From: Pirellula sp. | Lineage (GTDB): Bacteria > Planctomycetota > Planctomycetia > Pirellulales > PNKZ01 | Length of the DNA: 64,000 nucleotides | Direction of reading: 5' to 3' | Assembly (NCBI GenBank): GCA_013822735.1 | Contig: PNKZ01000015.1 | Location: 79,065-143,064, forward strand | Shown here: positions 53,162-64,000 of the stretch, piece by piece | Numbering within the stretch: the first letter of the stretch is position 1 | Layout: each line of letters opens with the position of its first letter | The notes under the pieces: generated by a model | What the model saw: the letters and a program-made list of their open reading frames with translations, nothing else | Told to the model about the DNA's origin: nothing | Database searches by the model: none | Position numbers and translations under genes: made by a program

Positions 53162-54136
53162 TCAGTTCGGGACTTCGGCCGGCTGCAGGCGTCGGGCGGT
53201 CGTAATCGGCGTGCCGATCGGCGTATTCGCCTCGCCGGCTAGCGGCACAGCGGCGTTCACCGGTCCCGCGCTCACCGGGCGAGCAATCGCGGCCGTCCCT
53301 TTCGGCAGCGACATCCCCATCACATCGCGATAGATGCGATTCGAGATCGACGCAAATTCTTGCTTCGTCTCCGGCGTTACGTTCCGGCACTTCGAAGCGA
53401 TGCGATGTAAGTTTTCCGGAGCCGCTTCGGCCGCTGCGCTCACGCTGGAAACGAAGCCGGTCGTCTCGCGAAAGTTGTGGTCGGCAATACTCCCGATCAT
53501 CGATTGAAACGTCTTCGCAAACACTTCAACGCCGAAGCTATCGAGCTTTACGAACGAATCGAGCCGGCATTGCAGATAGCTGCGGTCGTCGGCATCGCGA
53601 ACGTGCGCGCTCCGCAACGAGAGGATGCAGCGACCTTTGATCGGCCGCGGCATGAGCGTGCCGGTATACACCCCTTCGCAAAACACCACATGGTGCGATT
53701 GCGAACGGTAGAGAAAGTGAATGTCGCCCGAGGTCCCTTGACCGTCGTCGATGTGGTACGACGTCGGTCCGATCTTCTTAATGGTGACTTTCGTCACCCC
53801 CATCACTTCCCACATGTTGATCACGAGTTCGGGATGCTCGAGCAAAAACACGTAGAGCTCGGCATCGGCCTCGATCACTTGCTGCGGTAATCGACGAAAG
53901 ATCGTCGTGTCGTTGACGATGGTCGTCGCCAGCGCGCGCCCTTGCGCCGTCAGCTTATTGAGCGGCAACGAGCGCAAGGCGTCGGCTTGCAGTTCGCGCG
54001 AACCGCCGTGGGCGTTCAATCCGCCGGGCACCTGCTCCGCCGCACGTGCCGGCAATGCCGCCGCGAAGGCCAGGGATAAAGCGAAGAACGCACGCGCGAC
54101 GGATTTCGAGATCAAATTGTCTGACGACGTACGCAA
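53162..54136 (-). CDS. Exported protein of unknown function
   Basis: The 324-residue product has a signal peptide (VARAFFALSLAFAAALPARA). The mature part contains SYHIDDGQGTSGDIHFLYRS, VVFCEGVYTGTLMPRPIKGR and YLQCRLDSFVKLDSFGVE with a cysteine pair, and no recognised family. The start is unsettled: TTG at 54136, with AAGGGGG just upstream, gives a clean signal peptide; GTG at 54199 would add 21 charged residues. It ends 22 bp from aat, convergent. Confidence 0.75.
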   Translation of the reverse strand: MRTSSDNLISKSVARAFFALSLAFAAALPARAAEQVPGGLNAHGGSRELQADALRSLPLNKLTAQGRALATTIVNDTTIFRRLPQQVIEADAELYVFLLEHPELVINMWEVMGVTKVTIKKIGPTSYHIDDGQGTSGDIHFLYRSQSHHVVFCEGVYTGTLMPRPIKGRCILSLRSAHVRDADDRSYLQCRLDSFVKLDSFGVEVFAKTFQSMIGSIADHNFRETTGFVSSVSAAAEAAPENLHRIASKCRNVTPETKQEFASISNRIYRDVMGMSLPKGTAAIARPVSAGPVNAAVPLAGEANTPIGTPITTARRLQPAEVPN

Positions 54137-54360
54137 ACCGGCCCCCTTCCACGGCAAATGACTTCCATCGAACCGACGTCGATCGAAGCATCCGAACACG
54201 TCCGCGAAGACGGTCCGGATTTAACGGCCCTAGTGATAATTCGGCTTACGGAAAAAGAACCGCCACTGTTTTTCGCCCCAACGTCGGAACTAGTGCGCGA
54301 AGCCTTACCCCGATTGATCTTGTGACGAATCGCACCTCTCGCGCATGATGCTCGCCGACG

Positions 54361-55746
54361 ATGCCTACTTCACCCAATTCTCGCGGTGCGCCCAACTCGC
54401 GACCGATCCTTCGAGGCTCGGAGTCGAAACCGCCGCTGCGCGCCGAACCGCCGCCCCCTTTTAAGGCGCCCGTTCCGAGTGCCCCGTCGGTTTCCGTCCC
54501 GCGCAAGCATCGCCCGTTGCTTTGGTTTGTGCTGTTGCCGGCGCTGGTCGTCTTGCCGGCGGGCGGCGCGTGGGTCTATCTCGACGCTTGGCCGCGCGAA
54601 ATGTCGCAGCGATGGGAAGCGCGCTTGGCCGATTGCCCCGACACGGAGATCGCCGCGCATTTCAAACGCTTGGAAAGCTTCGGCGCCGCCGGCGTGCAAG
54701 CACGCGTTCGCTTGCTGATGTCGCCGCGACGGGCCGTCGCGGAAGCCGCGCGAAGTTCCCTGGCCGAATACCTGCAATCGCTCATCGCCGGCGACGCACC
54801 CATTCCCGACGTCGACCTGGCGCCGTTGGCCGACGGAATGGAACAGTTAGTCGGCCTGACGCAGTTCGGCGTTCCCGAATCCGCCGTCGACTGGACTTGG
54901 CAAGTACTCGAAACGACCGGCGGCCTGAGCCTCGAGGCGCGTTTGCCCACTCAAACACGCGGCCGGCTCTTGATTGCTTGCAATACGCTGCTGGAGCGCC
55001 CGACGACCACAGCGACCGATGCACGGACGATCGCCCGCCCCGTGCCTTCCGCAACCTCGCCGCCGGCGGCCGGCACCGCGATTTCGACCATCGCCGCCGG
55101 CATCCCTGCTTCGTCGCCGATTATCTCCAACACGCCGCAACCCGCGATGAATCCCGCTCCTACGGCGTCCGCGGCGGTTTCGCAGGCTCCCGAACCGTCG
55201 CAAGCCGCGAGCGCCGCGAATTCGGCCGCGCGCGTCAACCCGATGCGTGGGCCGGTCACCGATGCGCACGTGCAGCCGGTTTCCAATCCGCCGCGCATGC
55301 CGACGATTACGCCCGAACCAACGCCCGAACTGACGGCCGAGCCGGCCTTGGCACTAAGTGCCCGCACCGCGTGGTCGCTCTTTGCCGAACTCGGCGCCGT
55401 CGACACGGTAAGCGGCGGCGCACTTCGCGCCGAGCTCCATCGACGCGGATTCTCCGAAGCAGAAATCGAACTTGGCCGGCATCTCACGAGCCCCGACGCC
55501 GCCGAACGTTTGCACTACACGCAACGTTTGCCGACGCTGGCAGGTGCGTCGCTCAAGCCGTGGTTGCTGCATCTTTCGGCCGATCCCGACGTCGACGTTC
55601 GCCAAGCCTGCTTGGCGATGATGGCGACGACGCACGATCCGGCGATCTTAGCTCGCGTGCGTGAACTCGCTTTCACCGACGGCGATGAAATCATTCGCAA
55701 GACCGCGGCGCAAGTAATCGACGGAGCCAACGGCAAGCGCCGCTAG
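54361..55746 (+). CDS. Single-pass membrane protein with C-terminal HEAT-like helices
   Basis: The 461-residue protein starts with a cytosolic Pro/Ser-rich stretch, a transmembrane helix at about residues 45-65 (WFVLLPALVVLPAGGAWVYL), a helical domain (ARLADCPDTEIAAHFKRLES, LLMSPRRAVAEAARSSLAEY), a long Pro/Ala/Thr/Ser linker (about 225-330) and C-terminal helices resembling HEAT repeats (LLHLSADPDVDVRQACLAMM). Family not recognised. The protein may bind other proteins at the envelope (inference). It runs convergent to the SH3 gene, with a long hairpin between the two stops. Confidence 0.8.
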   Translation: MPTSPNSRGAPNSRPILRGSESKPPLRAEPPPPFKAPVPSAPSVSVPRKHRPLLWFVLLPALVVLPAGGAWVYLDAWPREMSQRWEARLADCPDTEIAAHFKRLESFGAAGVQARVRLLMSPRRAVAEAARSSLAEYLQSLIAGDAPIPDVDLAPLADGMEQLVGLTQFGVPESAVDWTWQVLETTGGLSLEARLPTQTRGRLLIACNTLLERPTTTATDARTIARPVPSATSPPAAGTAISTIAAGIPASSPIISNTPQPAMNPAPTASAAVSQAPEPSQAASAANSAARVNPMRGPVTDAHVQPVSNPPRMPTITPEPTPELTAEPALALSARTAWSLFAELGAVDTVSGGALRAELHRRGFSEAEIELGRHLTSPDAAERLHYTQRLPTLAGASLKPWLLHLSADPDVDVRQACLAMMATTHDPAILARVRELAFTDGDEIIRKTAAQVIDGANGKRR

Positions 55747-55762
55747 CACAACACTCTTTGTA

Positions 55763-55829
55763 GCGAGCGGCGGGGTTTATCCGCCGTCTGAAGAGCGCGC
55801 AGACGGCGGGGATAAACCCCGCCGCTCGC
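55763..55829. repeat. Long inverted repeat between convergent genes
   Basis: The 28-base arm from 55763 (gcgagcggcgggg...) pairs with the arm ending at 55829, with a 2-base bulge, around a 9-base loop (55791-55799). It lies between stops at 55746 and 55851. It may act as a bidirectional terminator or be a dispersed REP-like repeat. Confidence 0.75.
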
Positions 55830-55850
55830 CGTGATTGTGCCCGATTCCTC

Positions 55851-57200
55851 TTAGTGCCGCAGCACGTCGACCCGCTTCGCCGTGAGCTGCACCGTTTGCT
55901 TATCCGGCAAGAAGCCGCGAATGCCGTTGATGCCGACGTCGAGCCCGACGAACGGGCGGAGATTCATGCCCGGGGCCGCCGTTACGTAGGCTTGCACCTC
56001 GCCCCGTTCGTTCGTGAGGGCATAGCCGGACATCGTGCCGGCCGGGCCACTGGGAAGTTGCGTCAACCGGCCGGTGCCGTCGTAGCGCGAGGTGTCGAGC
56101 TTCGCTTGATGGACCAGCGCCGCAGGTCGCTTCACCTGCTGATTTTCTTGTGGTTTCACGGCAATCGACGTGGTGGCAGTCGCTTGTACTACGGCAGAAG
56201 CAGGAGCCGTCTGCAGATTCGGCTCGGCGGGCATTTCGGCCGACGCGGCAATCACTTCGAGCGAGGGCGCATCTTTCGCCAACTGACGATCGATCTCCGC
56301 CGTTTCCGAACGCAAATGGGCGATCGCGGCGTAACGCGATTGAATGTCTTGAAAGCGGGCCAGCTTACCGAGGAAGGCCCGAGCGCGACTTCGCTCTCCG
56401 GCCGTCGCGGCGGTTTCCAATAGGCCGTCGGCCCGACGTTGCAACTCGGCGAAGTTCCAGGCCGTCGGTTCGGCGGCGACCATCCGCGAGAGGACCGATT
56501 CCAATTCGTCGAGCACGTCGCTTGCGGCGGCGTCTTCGGGAATGGTTTGCAGCGACGAGAGCGCATCGACGGGGCGACGCTGCGCCGCCTGTTCGGCAAA
56601 CATGGCCGCGGCCGTTTCTTGAAACGCGGCTTGCTGCACGTTGCCGTCGACTCTCGCTGAGCCGGCGGCAAGTTCGGGGTTGCGCGGCTTCGGCAGCTCG
56701 TCCGGATGGCGAACCAAGTGCTTCCCGTGAATCCAGCGGAATTCGCCCGACGGCGGATGAATCTTGTACCAAGCCGTTTCACGTCCGGCCGTAAGCAACA
56801 CGCGGTGTTCGATGATGTCGACCGCTTCCCCTTCATCGAGCTTCACTTGCACGGCGTCGCGCAGATCGCTGAAGTGCGTGCCGACGCGGGCATTCACTTG
56901 GCTGCCCCGAACGACGCCGGTGCGCTCGCCGGTCGGGACGATAAATTCCGCGGCGACCCAGCTAAACGAGCCTTCCGGCGGCCGAATGGCGCACCAGCCG
57001 GCCGGATCGTGCCGCCACACTTCCACAGCGTCGCCATGCCGCAGCGTCAATACGGGATAGAACGCCTCACTCGGCCCGCTCCGCACCGAGGCTTCGTCCG
57101 TGGCGACGAACGCCGAGTAAGGAAATTGCGCGGCCGGTTCTTGCGACCAAGCCGCCGAGGCGATGACAAGGCTAAGAAGTGCTGCGCCGATGTACCGCAT
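55851..57200 (-). CDS. Exported protein with two SH3-like domains
   Basis: The 449-residue product has a signal peptide (MRYIGAALLSLVIASAAWSQ) and two bacterial SH3 (SH3b) domains: first YSAFVATDEASVRSGPSEAF with VEVWRHDPAGWCAIRPP, second TGVVRGSQVNARVGTHFSDL with TAWYKIHPPSGEFRWIHG. Such domains often bind peptidoglycan or surface peptides. A helical middle region (LDELESVLSRMVAAEPT) and Pro/Ala linker lead to a C-terminal beta domain (EVQAYVTAAPGMNLRPFVGL). The function is inferred as envelope-related. ATG at 57200 directly starts the signal. Confidence 0.88.
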   Translation of the reverse strand: MRYIGAALLSLVIASAAWSQEPAAQFPYSAFVATDEASVRSGPSEAFYPVLTLRHGDAVEVWRHDPAGWCAIRPPEGSFSWVAAEFIVPTGERTGVVRGSQVNARVGTHFSDLRDAVQVKLDEGEAVDIIEHRVLLTAGRETAWYKIHPPSGEFRWIHGKHLVRHPDELPKPRNPELAAGSARVDGNVQQAAFQETAAAMFAEQAAQRRPVDALSSLQTIPEDAAASDVLDELESVLSRMVAAEPTAWNFAELQRRADGLLETAATAGERSRARAFLGKLARFQDIQSRYAAIAHLRSETAEIDRQLAKDAPSLEVIAASAEMPAEPNLQTAPASAVVQATATTSIAVKPQENQQVKRPAALVHQAKLDTSRYDGTGRLTQLPSGPAGTMSGYALTNERGEVQAYVTAAPGMNLRPFVGLDVGINGIRGFLPDKQTVQLTAKRVDVLRH

Positions 57201-57315
57201 GTCGAACCTCTAACTGCGCCGAAGTGTCTATCTCGTCGAAAGATAACGACGGTGAAAATCCGGCGGACTTGTAGCGAAATGCGCGGATGCCGGCAATTGC
57301 AATGCGCGCCATTCG

Positions 57316-57390
57316 CCATTTAGCCGCGGAGCTTGCCTCCGCGATTTCTGGATCAAGGAGAGCGCGATGACAAGCATCGCGGCTAAATGG
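57316..57390. repeat. Nested hairpin repeat upstream of leuS
   Basis: Outer arms ccatttagccgcg (57316-57328) and cgcggctaaatgg (57378-57390) are perfect 13-bp inverted repeats. Inside, cgcggag/ctccgcg (57325-57343) forms a 7-bp stem with a cttgc loop that overlaps the outer left arm, so two structures are exclusive. It lies between the SH3 gene start and leuS. Confidence 0.7.
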
Positions 57391-57486
57391 AAACGAATGC
57401 CGGCATTCCCCATTTGCACCGCCGGCAGTAAAATCGCGAGCTTTCCCTGAACGAACTGTTTCCAAGCCGGTACGCCGTAAACGCTT

Positions 57487-60348
<2,862 letters not shown>

Positions 60349-60549
60349 CGAATCCGCACACTTCACCGTCGAATGGGCGATTACGCCCGCTTTCCGCAGG
60401 TATTTGACCGTAATCTGTAGCGGTTTTTCCGGGCGTACGGCCTTGCGCGGTTTTGTCGTGATCCTACCGCGCCTAGCCGATGGAGAACGTAACGGAATAA
60501 TCGCGCCGATCTGAACGGCGTGCACAACCGGTACGTTACGCAGGCATCG

Positions 60550-60567
60550 CGCGTCGCCGGCGACGCG
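60550..60567. promoter_or_regulatory. 18-bp perfect palindrome upstream of the FadL-like gene
   Basis: cgcgtcgccggcgacgcg at 60550-60567 reads the same on both strands, 37 bp before the ATG at 60605. It may be an operator or the stem of a leader hairpin; pattern only. Confidence 0.4.
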
Positions 60568-60604
60568 GGTCACTTGCTAATCCCGACTCTTGGATTGCGC
60601 ACCC

Positions 60605-61873
60605 ATGAATACCTTTGCCCGCCGGCTGTTCGCGAGCGTCTTCGTCCTTCTGGCAACGGCGGCGACGACGCAAGCTCAGCCGTTCGGCGTCGAACTACAC
60701 AATACGATGATGCCGGCGTCGGGCGGCATGGGGGGCGTGAGCGTAGCGCAGCCGCAGGACGTCATCTCGGCCATAAACGCCAATGCGGCCTCGTTGACCG
60801 GATTTCAAGGTAGCCAATACCACTTCGGCGGCGGCTGGGCTGAAGCGACCTTTAACCTGACGCAAACCGGCACCCTCAACGTCCCGGGCGTCACGCCGTT
60901 TAGCGCCAAGAGCGAAACGCCGGGCGCGATGATCGGCAACATGGGGATGTCGCGGCAGTTTTCGCTTTTCGATTCCGACGCCAACTTCGGCATCGGCCTG
61001 ATTTCCAACGCCGGCGCGGGCGTCGACTTCCGCAACGTCCCGGCGAGCAACGGCACCAGCGCCACGCTGCTGATCCTCGAAATGACGACTTCGTCGGCAG
61101 TTCGCATCACGGAGAAGCTCTCGGTGGGGAGCACGTTCAATCTCGGCAATGCGTATTTCGACGGTCCCTTCGTGGGCAACAGCGCAAACGTGTCGGCGTT
61201 CGGCGCGCGCGGCAGCCTCGGCGTGAATTACGACGTCGGTCCGGCTACAACGATCGGCGCCTATTGGCAGACGAAGCAGCACTTCACCTTTCAAGACGCG
61301 ATTCGCCTTGAGCTGTTCGGAGGAGGATTCGACGTGATGCGCGACGTGGAAATGGACCTGCCGTCGAATATCGCGTTCGGCATCGCCAATCGGTCGCTGA
61401 TGAACGGCAACCTCCTCTTGGCGATGGACGTACTTTACAAGCAATGGGACCAGTGCGACTTGTTCGAAGCGGTCTATCGGAACCAGTGGGTATTTCAGTT
61501 CGGCGCTCAGTACAGCTTTCGAAAGCTGCGGCTGCGGGCGGGCTACGTGTTCGCCGAAAATCCCCTCAAGCCGATTCCGTTGCCGACCGTCGGCGGCGTG
61601 CCGCTGCAAGGAGCACAGAACGCCGCCGAGTATCTGCAAGCAACGTTGGCCTCGATCAATCAAAATCGAATATCAGCGGGCGTCGGCGTGGTCAACGCCT
61701 TACCGGGGGTCGACTTAGATTTCAACGTCGGCGGCATGTTGAAGGAGAGCGAGCAACTCGGTCCCTTCACCTCGGTGAACATGGAAAGCTATTGGATCGG
61801 CCTGGGCATGACCTATCGCTACGGCGCGCACCAGGCGGGCTATGCATCGCCCCTCGCACGAGACGGCTCATGA
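60605..61873 (+). CDS. FadL/OmpP1-type outer-membrane protein
   Basis: The 422-residue product has a signal peptide (MNTFARRLFASVFVLLATAATTQA) and a long beta-rich body with the family's Gly/Asn/Ala pattern, including DVISAINANAASLTGFQGSQ near the N-terminus and FDVMRDVEMDLPSNIAFGIA, LLLAMDVLYKQWDQCDLFE. FadL relatives carry hydrophobic molecules across the outer membrane. The substrate is not known. ATG at 60605 directly begins the signal. The stop overlaps the next start as ATGA. Confidence 0.85.
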   Translation: MNTFARRLFASVFVLLATAATTQAQPFGVELHNTMMPASGGMGGVSVAQPQDVISAINANAASLTGFQGSQYHFGGGWAEATFNLTQTGTLNVPGVTPFSAKSETPGAMIGNMGMSRQFSLFDSDANFGIGLISNAGAGVDFRNVPASNGTSATLLILEMTTSSAVRITEKLSVGSTFNLGNAYFDGPFVGNSANVSAFGARGSLGVNYDVGPATTIGAYWQTKQHFTFQDAIRLELFGGGFDVMRDVEMDLPSNIAFGIANRSLMNGNLLLAMDVLYKQWDQCDLFEAVYRNQWVFQFGAQYSFRKLRLRAGYVFAENPLKPIPLPTVGGVPLQGAQNAAEYLQATLASINQNRISAGVGVVNALPGVDLDFNVGGMLKESEQLGPFTSVNMESYWIGLGMTYRYGAHQAGYASPLARDGS

Positions 61874-62538
61874 ACACGTGGCACAACGCCGCCTCTCCGA
61901 AATCGACGCCGCCAAAATCAACGCTTCGCATTGATCGGCTGAAATCGTTCAGCGACGGCGTGCTGACGGTCGTGATCACCCTGATGGTGTTCGGCATCGA
62001 CATTCCGACCGATCATCACTTCACGGAGGAAGGTCTGGTAAGCTTTCTGCAAAAGATCGGCTTTCAGATCATGCTGTATATCATCAGCTTCTGGCTGGTC
62101 GCCACCTACTGGGCGCAGCACTACGTGATCTTCCAGAATGTTCGCGTCGGCGATCGCACGCTCTTCTGGCTGAACCTGCTGTTCTTGTTGCCGGTAACGC
62201 TCATCCCGGCGGCGACCAAACTCAAAGGGCTCTACCCGCTCGACACGGCTTCGATCATCGTATTCGGTATTTTGCAGATCATCTGCGGTCTTTGCTTGCT
62301 CGGGCTGTGGCTGTACGTTTCTCGTCGGCCGGCATTGCTCGTGAAACCCGTTACGGCCGAGAAGCGCAAACGGACGCTGATTCGCTTCGCAATCAGCCCG
62401 GTGCTCATGAGCCTGCTGGCGATTCTTGTATCGTTCTGGCGCGTACGCGCGGGAACCCTCATGTTTCTCGGCATCCCGCTCTTTCTGTTGATGTATCAGG
62501 CCGTCGACGCGGAAATGTCGCACGACGACCCGGCGTAA
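61870..62538 (+). CDS. TMEM175-type (DUF1211) channel protein
   Basis: The 222-residue protein begins with a cytosolic tail and the family signature R-x-x-x-FSDG-x-x-T-V-V-I-T-L (DRLKSFSDGVLTVVITLMVF), then about five further hydrophobic helices (MLYIISFWLVATYWAQHYVI, LFWLNLLFLLPVTLIPAAT, IIVFGILQIICGLCLLGLWL). TMEM175 relatives are potassium-conducting channels; that activity is assumed from family only. The ATG at 61870 overlaps the FadL-like stop, so translation is coupled. The gene ends 28 bp from the convergent SGNH gene. Confidence 0.9.
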   Translation: MNTWHNAASPKSTPPKSTLRIDRLKSFSDGVLTVVITLMVFGIDIPTDHHFTEEGLVSFLQKIGFQIMLYIISFWLVATYWAQHYVIFQNVRVGDRTLFWLNLLFLLPVTLIPAATKLKGLYPLDTASIIVFGILQIICGLCLLGLWLYVSRRPALLVKPVTAEKRKRTLIRFAISPVLMSLLAILVSFWRVRAGTLMFLGIPLFLLMYQAVDAEMSHDDPA

Positions 62539-62566
62539 CGACGGGTGCGGCAGGCAGGCGGCGACC

Positions 62567-63682
62567 TTACTGCATCGCCTTCTGCACAATCGGCGTGAGG
62601 ATGTCGGCGTAGCGCATGAAGCCGAGATCGGTGGGGTGGGAGCCGTCGACGGTGTCTTCGCCGTCGTCGCGGAGGAGTTGGCTCCCTTCGACATAAGTGA
62701 GCCCGGTGACGCCCGCCTCGAGCAACCGCTGGTAGACCGCGCGAAACTCGCGGCGGCTCCCTTCATTGCGCTCGCGCCGCGCGGCAACCCAGTAGGAGTC
62801 GGCGTAGGTGCGATCTTCCACGAGGACGATCGGTACGCTCGGCCGCGCTTTACGGAGCGCGGTGACGAACGCTTCGGCCCGTTCTTTGACGAGCGCCGCT
62901 TCCATATTCGGCAACGCGTCGAGCACGTAGACCGAAGCGTCGATCTCGGCGAGCAGCTGCGCGAGTTCCGGTTCCATCTTGCCGTTGCCGGAGAAGCCGA
63001 GATTGATCACGGGAGCACCGATGCGGCGGCCGATGATCGACGACTGCGCCATGCCGGTCCGCGAAGCGCAGGCTCCGTGCATGATACTGGTGCCGTAGAA
63101 GACCACCGGCTTCTTCTTCAGCACCGGATCGGCCGAGCGAATAATGCGGGCCGAAGCCGGCAAGCCGATCTGCACGCTTTGCAAAGAATTGTAGAGGGGC
63201 AGGTACACGCGATATTCCCGCAAGCCGGCGGGCAGCGTGCTCACGAGCGTCTGCTTCGTTTCGATCTTCAACGGCTTCCCGACGGCAATCCAGCGCCAAC
63301 TCCCGTTGTCGGTCTGGCCGTAGAGATCGACGCCGCTGGCGCCCGTCGCAGCCATATGCGGCGGACTGAGCGTCGCTGATTTGAGCGTCCACCGGACGGC
63401 GATCAACGGCGTATCGGCCGCGAAGCGAACGTTCATTCCGGCCGAATTGCGGCTCAGGTTCCACACCGCTTCGCGTACCACCCCCTCAGCTTTGGCAGGG
63501 AGCCGATCGTAGTACTCTTTCACGCCCGACCAGCCGCGCCCTTCGACGTCGAGATCCTTCGCATCGTACCAGTGCAGCGCGTCCCCTTCGATCGTCGTGT
63601 GCGGGATCTTGGCTTCTTCGGCGACCAGAGCTTGTGAAGCGCAGAGGGCGACGATTGCGGCAAGTAGAAAACGCTGCAGCAT
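62567..63682 (-). CDS. Secreted SGNH/GDSL hydrolase
   Basis: The 371-residue product has a signal peptide (MLQRFLLAAIVALCASQALV), an N-terminal beta domain of about 160 residues (SWRWIAVGKPLKIETKQTLV) and an SGNH hydrolase with Ser199 (VVFYGTSIMHG), the block around GFSGNGKMEP and the Asp346-x-x-His349 pair (DGSHPTDLGF). Such proteins hydrolyse ester bonds, often of acetylated polysaccharides. The ATG at 63682 has AGGA eight bases upstream. The protein lies last before a repeat cluster. Confidence 0.93.
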   Translation of the reverse strand: MLQRFLLAAIVALCASQALVAEEAKIPHTTIEGDALHWYDAKDLDVEGRGWSGVKEYYDRLPAKAEGVVREAVWNLSRNSAGMNVRFAADTPLIAVRWTLKSATLSPPHMAATGASGVDLYGQTDNGSWRWIAVGKPLKIETKQTLVSTLPAGLREYRVYLPLYNSLQSVQIGLPASARIIRSADPVLKKKPVVFYGTSIMHGACASRTGMAQSSIIGRRIGAPVINLGFSGNGKMEPELAQLLAEIDASVYVLDALPNMEAALVKERAEAFVTALRKARPSVPIVLVEDRTYADSYWVAARRERNEGSRREFRAVYQRLLEAGVTGLTYVEGSQLLRDDGEDTVDGSHPTDLGFMRYADILTPIVQKAMQ

Positions 63683-63819
63683 GGCGGGGTCCTACGATGG
63701 GGAAAGGCGATGGCGGGAAGCGGGCGGAAGTCGCGCCGCAATGAACGACGGACGGGTGTGATTTTCGTCGATGCATCGGTCTCCGCCAAGCGGAAAAACG
63801 GGCCACGACGACGAACCGC

Positions 63820-63888
63820 GGGCCGGCCAAAAGTTGCCTGGAGATTAGGCGGTGAGATCGCTAATGTGCAGGATGATCTTTGGCAATT
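63820..63888 (-). repeat. 69-bp dispersed element, copy B
   Basis: Read on the minus strand it equals copy A (46315-46383) at the first 12 and the last 26 shared bases with the same 69-base length; the middle 30 bases differ. Confidence 0.8.
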
Positions 63889-63911
63889 CAGAGTTGAGCG
63901 ACCGGAGTCGT

Positions 63912-63999
63912 TGTAGGGTGGGTCGAACGAAGTGAGGCCCACGCAGTCGTGCGGCGGCGATCTTCCGCGTCGGCCTCGCTGTGCTCGACCCACCCTACA
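63912..63999. repeat. Imperfect inverted repeat of about 88 bp
   Basis: Outer arms tgtagggtgggtcga (63912-63926) and tcgacccaccctaca (63985-63999) are exact. The next 10 bases (acgaagtgag versus the reverse of ctcgctgtgc) continue to pair with mismatches. The element may go past the window. Confidence 0.7.
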
Positions 64000-64000
64000 C

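Larger units (their letters stand above)
63683..64000. other. Repeat-bearing region at the right window edge
   Basis: 318 bp with no supported gene. It carries the second copy of the 69-bp element (63820-63888), a 12-base stretch identical to the RAYT repeat core (63898-63909, gcgaccggagtc) and an inverted repeat to the last bases (63912-63999). Confidence 0.7.

Noticed and set aside
57201-57486. T-box leader for leuS
   Set aside because: Only hairpins are present; no T-box sequence or specifier loop could be identified.

Overview
The window reads as a chromosomal segment of a planctomycete, most likely of the Pirellulales type. The support is a GC-rich sequence with mostly single genes or two- to three-gene units; an 11 kb gene for a giant surface protein with an N-terminal LEPR-XLL-like motif; a Ser/Thr kinase carrying WD40 propellers and a DWG (not DFG) motif; a secreted sulfatase, sialidase-like and YHYH proteins; and intergenic palindromic repeats together with a REP-associated transposase. 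Species cannot be named from sequence reading alone. I found 36 protein genes (one cut by the left edge), no rRNA or tRNA, no CRISPR array and no prophage.

Layout. 1-9.5 kb (all minus strand): secreted or regulatory singletons (unknown exported protein, EEP nuclease/phosphatase, lipoprotein, CBS protein, HExxH metallopeptidase-like protein, BFN-domain protein), then a translationally coupled sialidase-like / unknown secreted protein pair. 9.6-17.3 kb: an export locus with a TolC-like outer-membrane lipoprotein (minus) divergent from a coupled operon of tandem-GAF-HlyD, HlyD, and a PqqD-like/M50 protease/HlyD fusion. 17.3-34.8 kb: a small exported protein, the 3709-residue giant protein, and 18 bp behind it a 1747-residue membrane Ser/Thr kinase whose outer part is predicted to form three seven-bladed WD40 propellers. 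34.9-46 kb: a YHS-type metal-site protein, leucyl aminopeptidase, Rieske oxygenase, MtnA, UDP-glucuronate decarboxylase, PcrA/UvrD helicase, a YHYH protein and a Tat-exported phosphoesterase. 46-50 kb: a repeat-rich stretch, a beta-lactamase-family hydrolase, a RAYT transposase bracketed by a perfect 31-bp inverted repeat, and a sulfatase. 50-64 kb: envelope proteins, HtrA-like protease, Aat, SH3-domain protein, LeuS, FadL-like porin coupled to a TMEM175-type channel, and an SGNH hydrolase, ending in stacked repeats.

The most interesting signal is the 9.6-29.5 kb block. An export apparatus with TolC, two HlyD-type adaptors and an M50 protease fused to a HlyD arm, but with no ABC or RND energy module, sits next to the giant LEPR-XLL-type protein it could plausibly process and export. 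The PqqD-like module at the start of the protease resembles leader-peptide recognition domains, which suggests (inference only) that it reads the unusual basic N-terminus of the giant protein. The second theme is a set of at least five families of intergenic inverted repeats, one of them tied to a RAYT gene.
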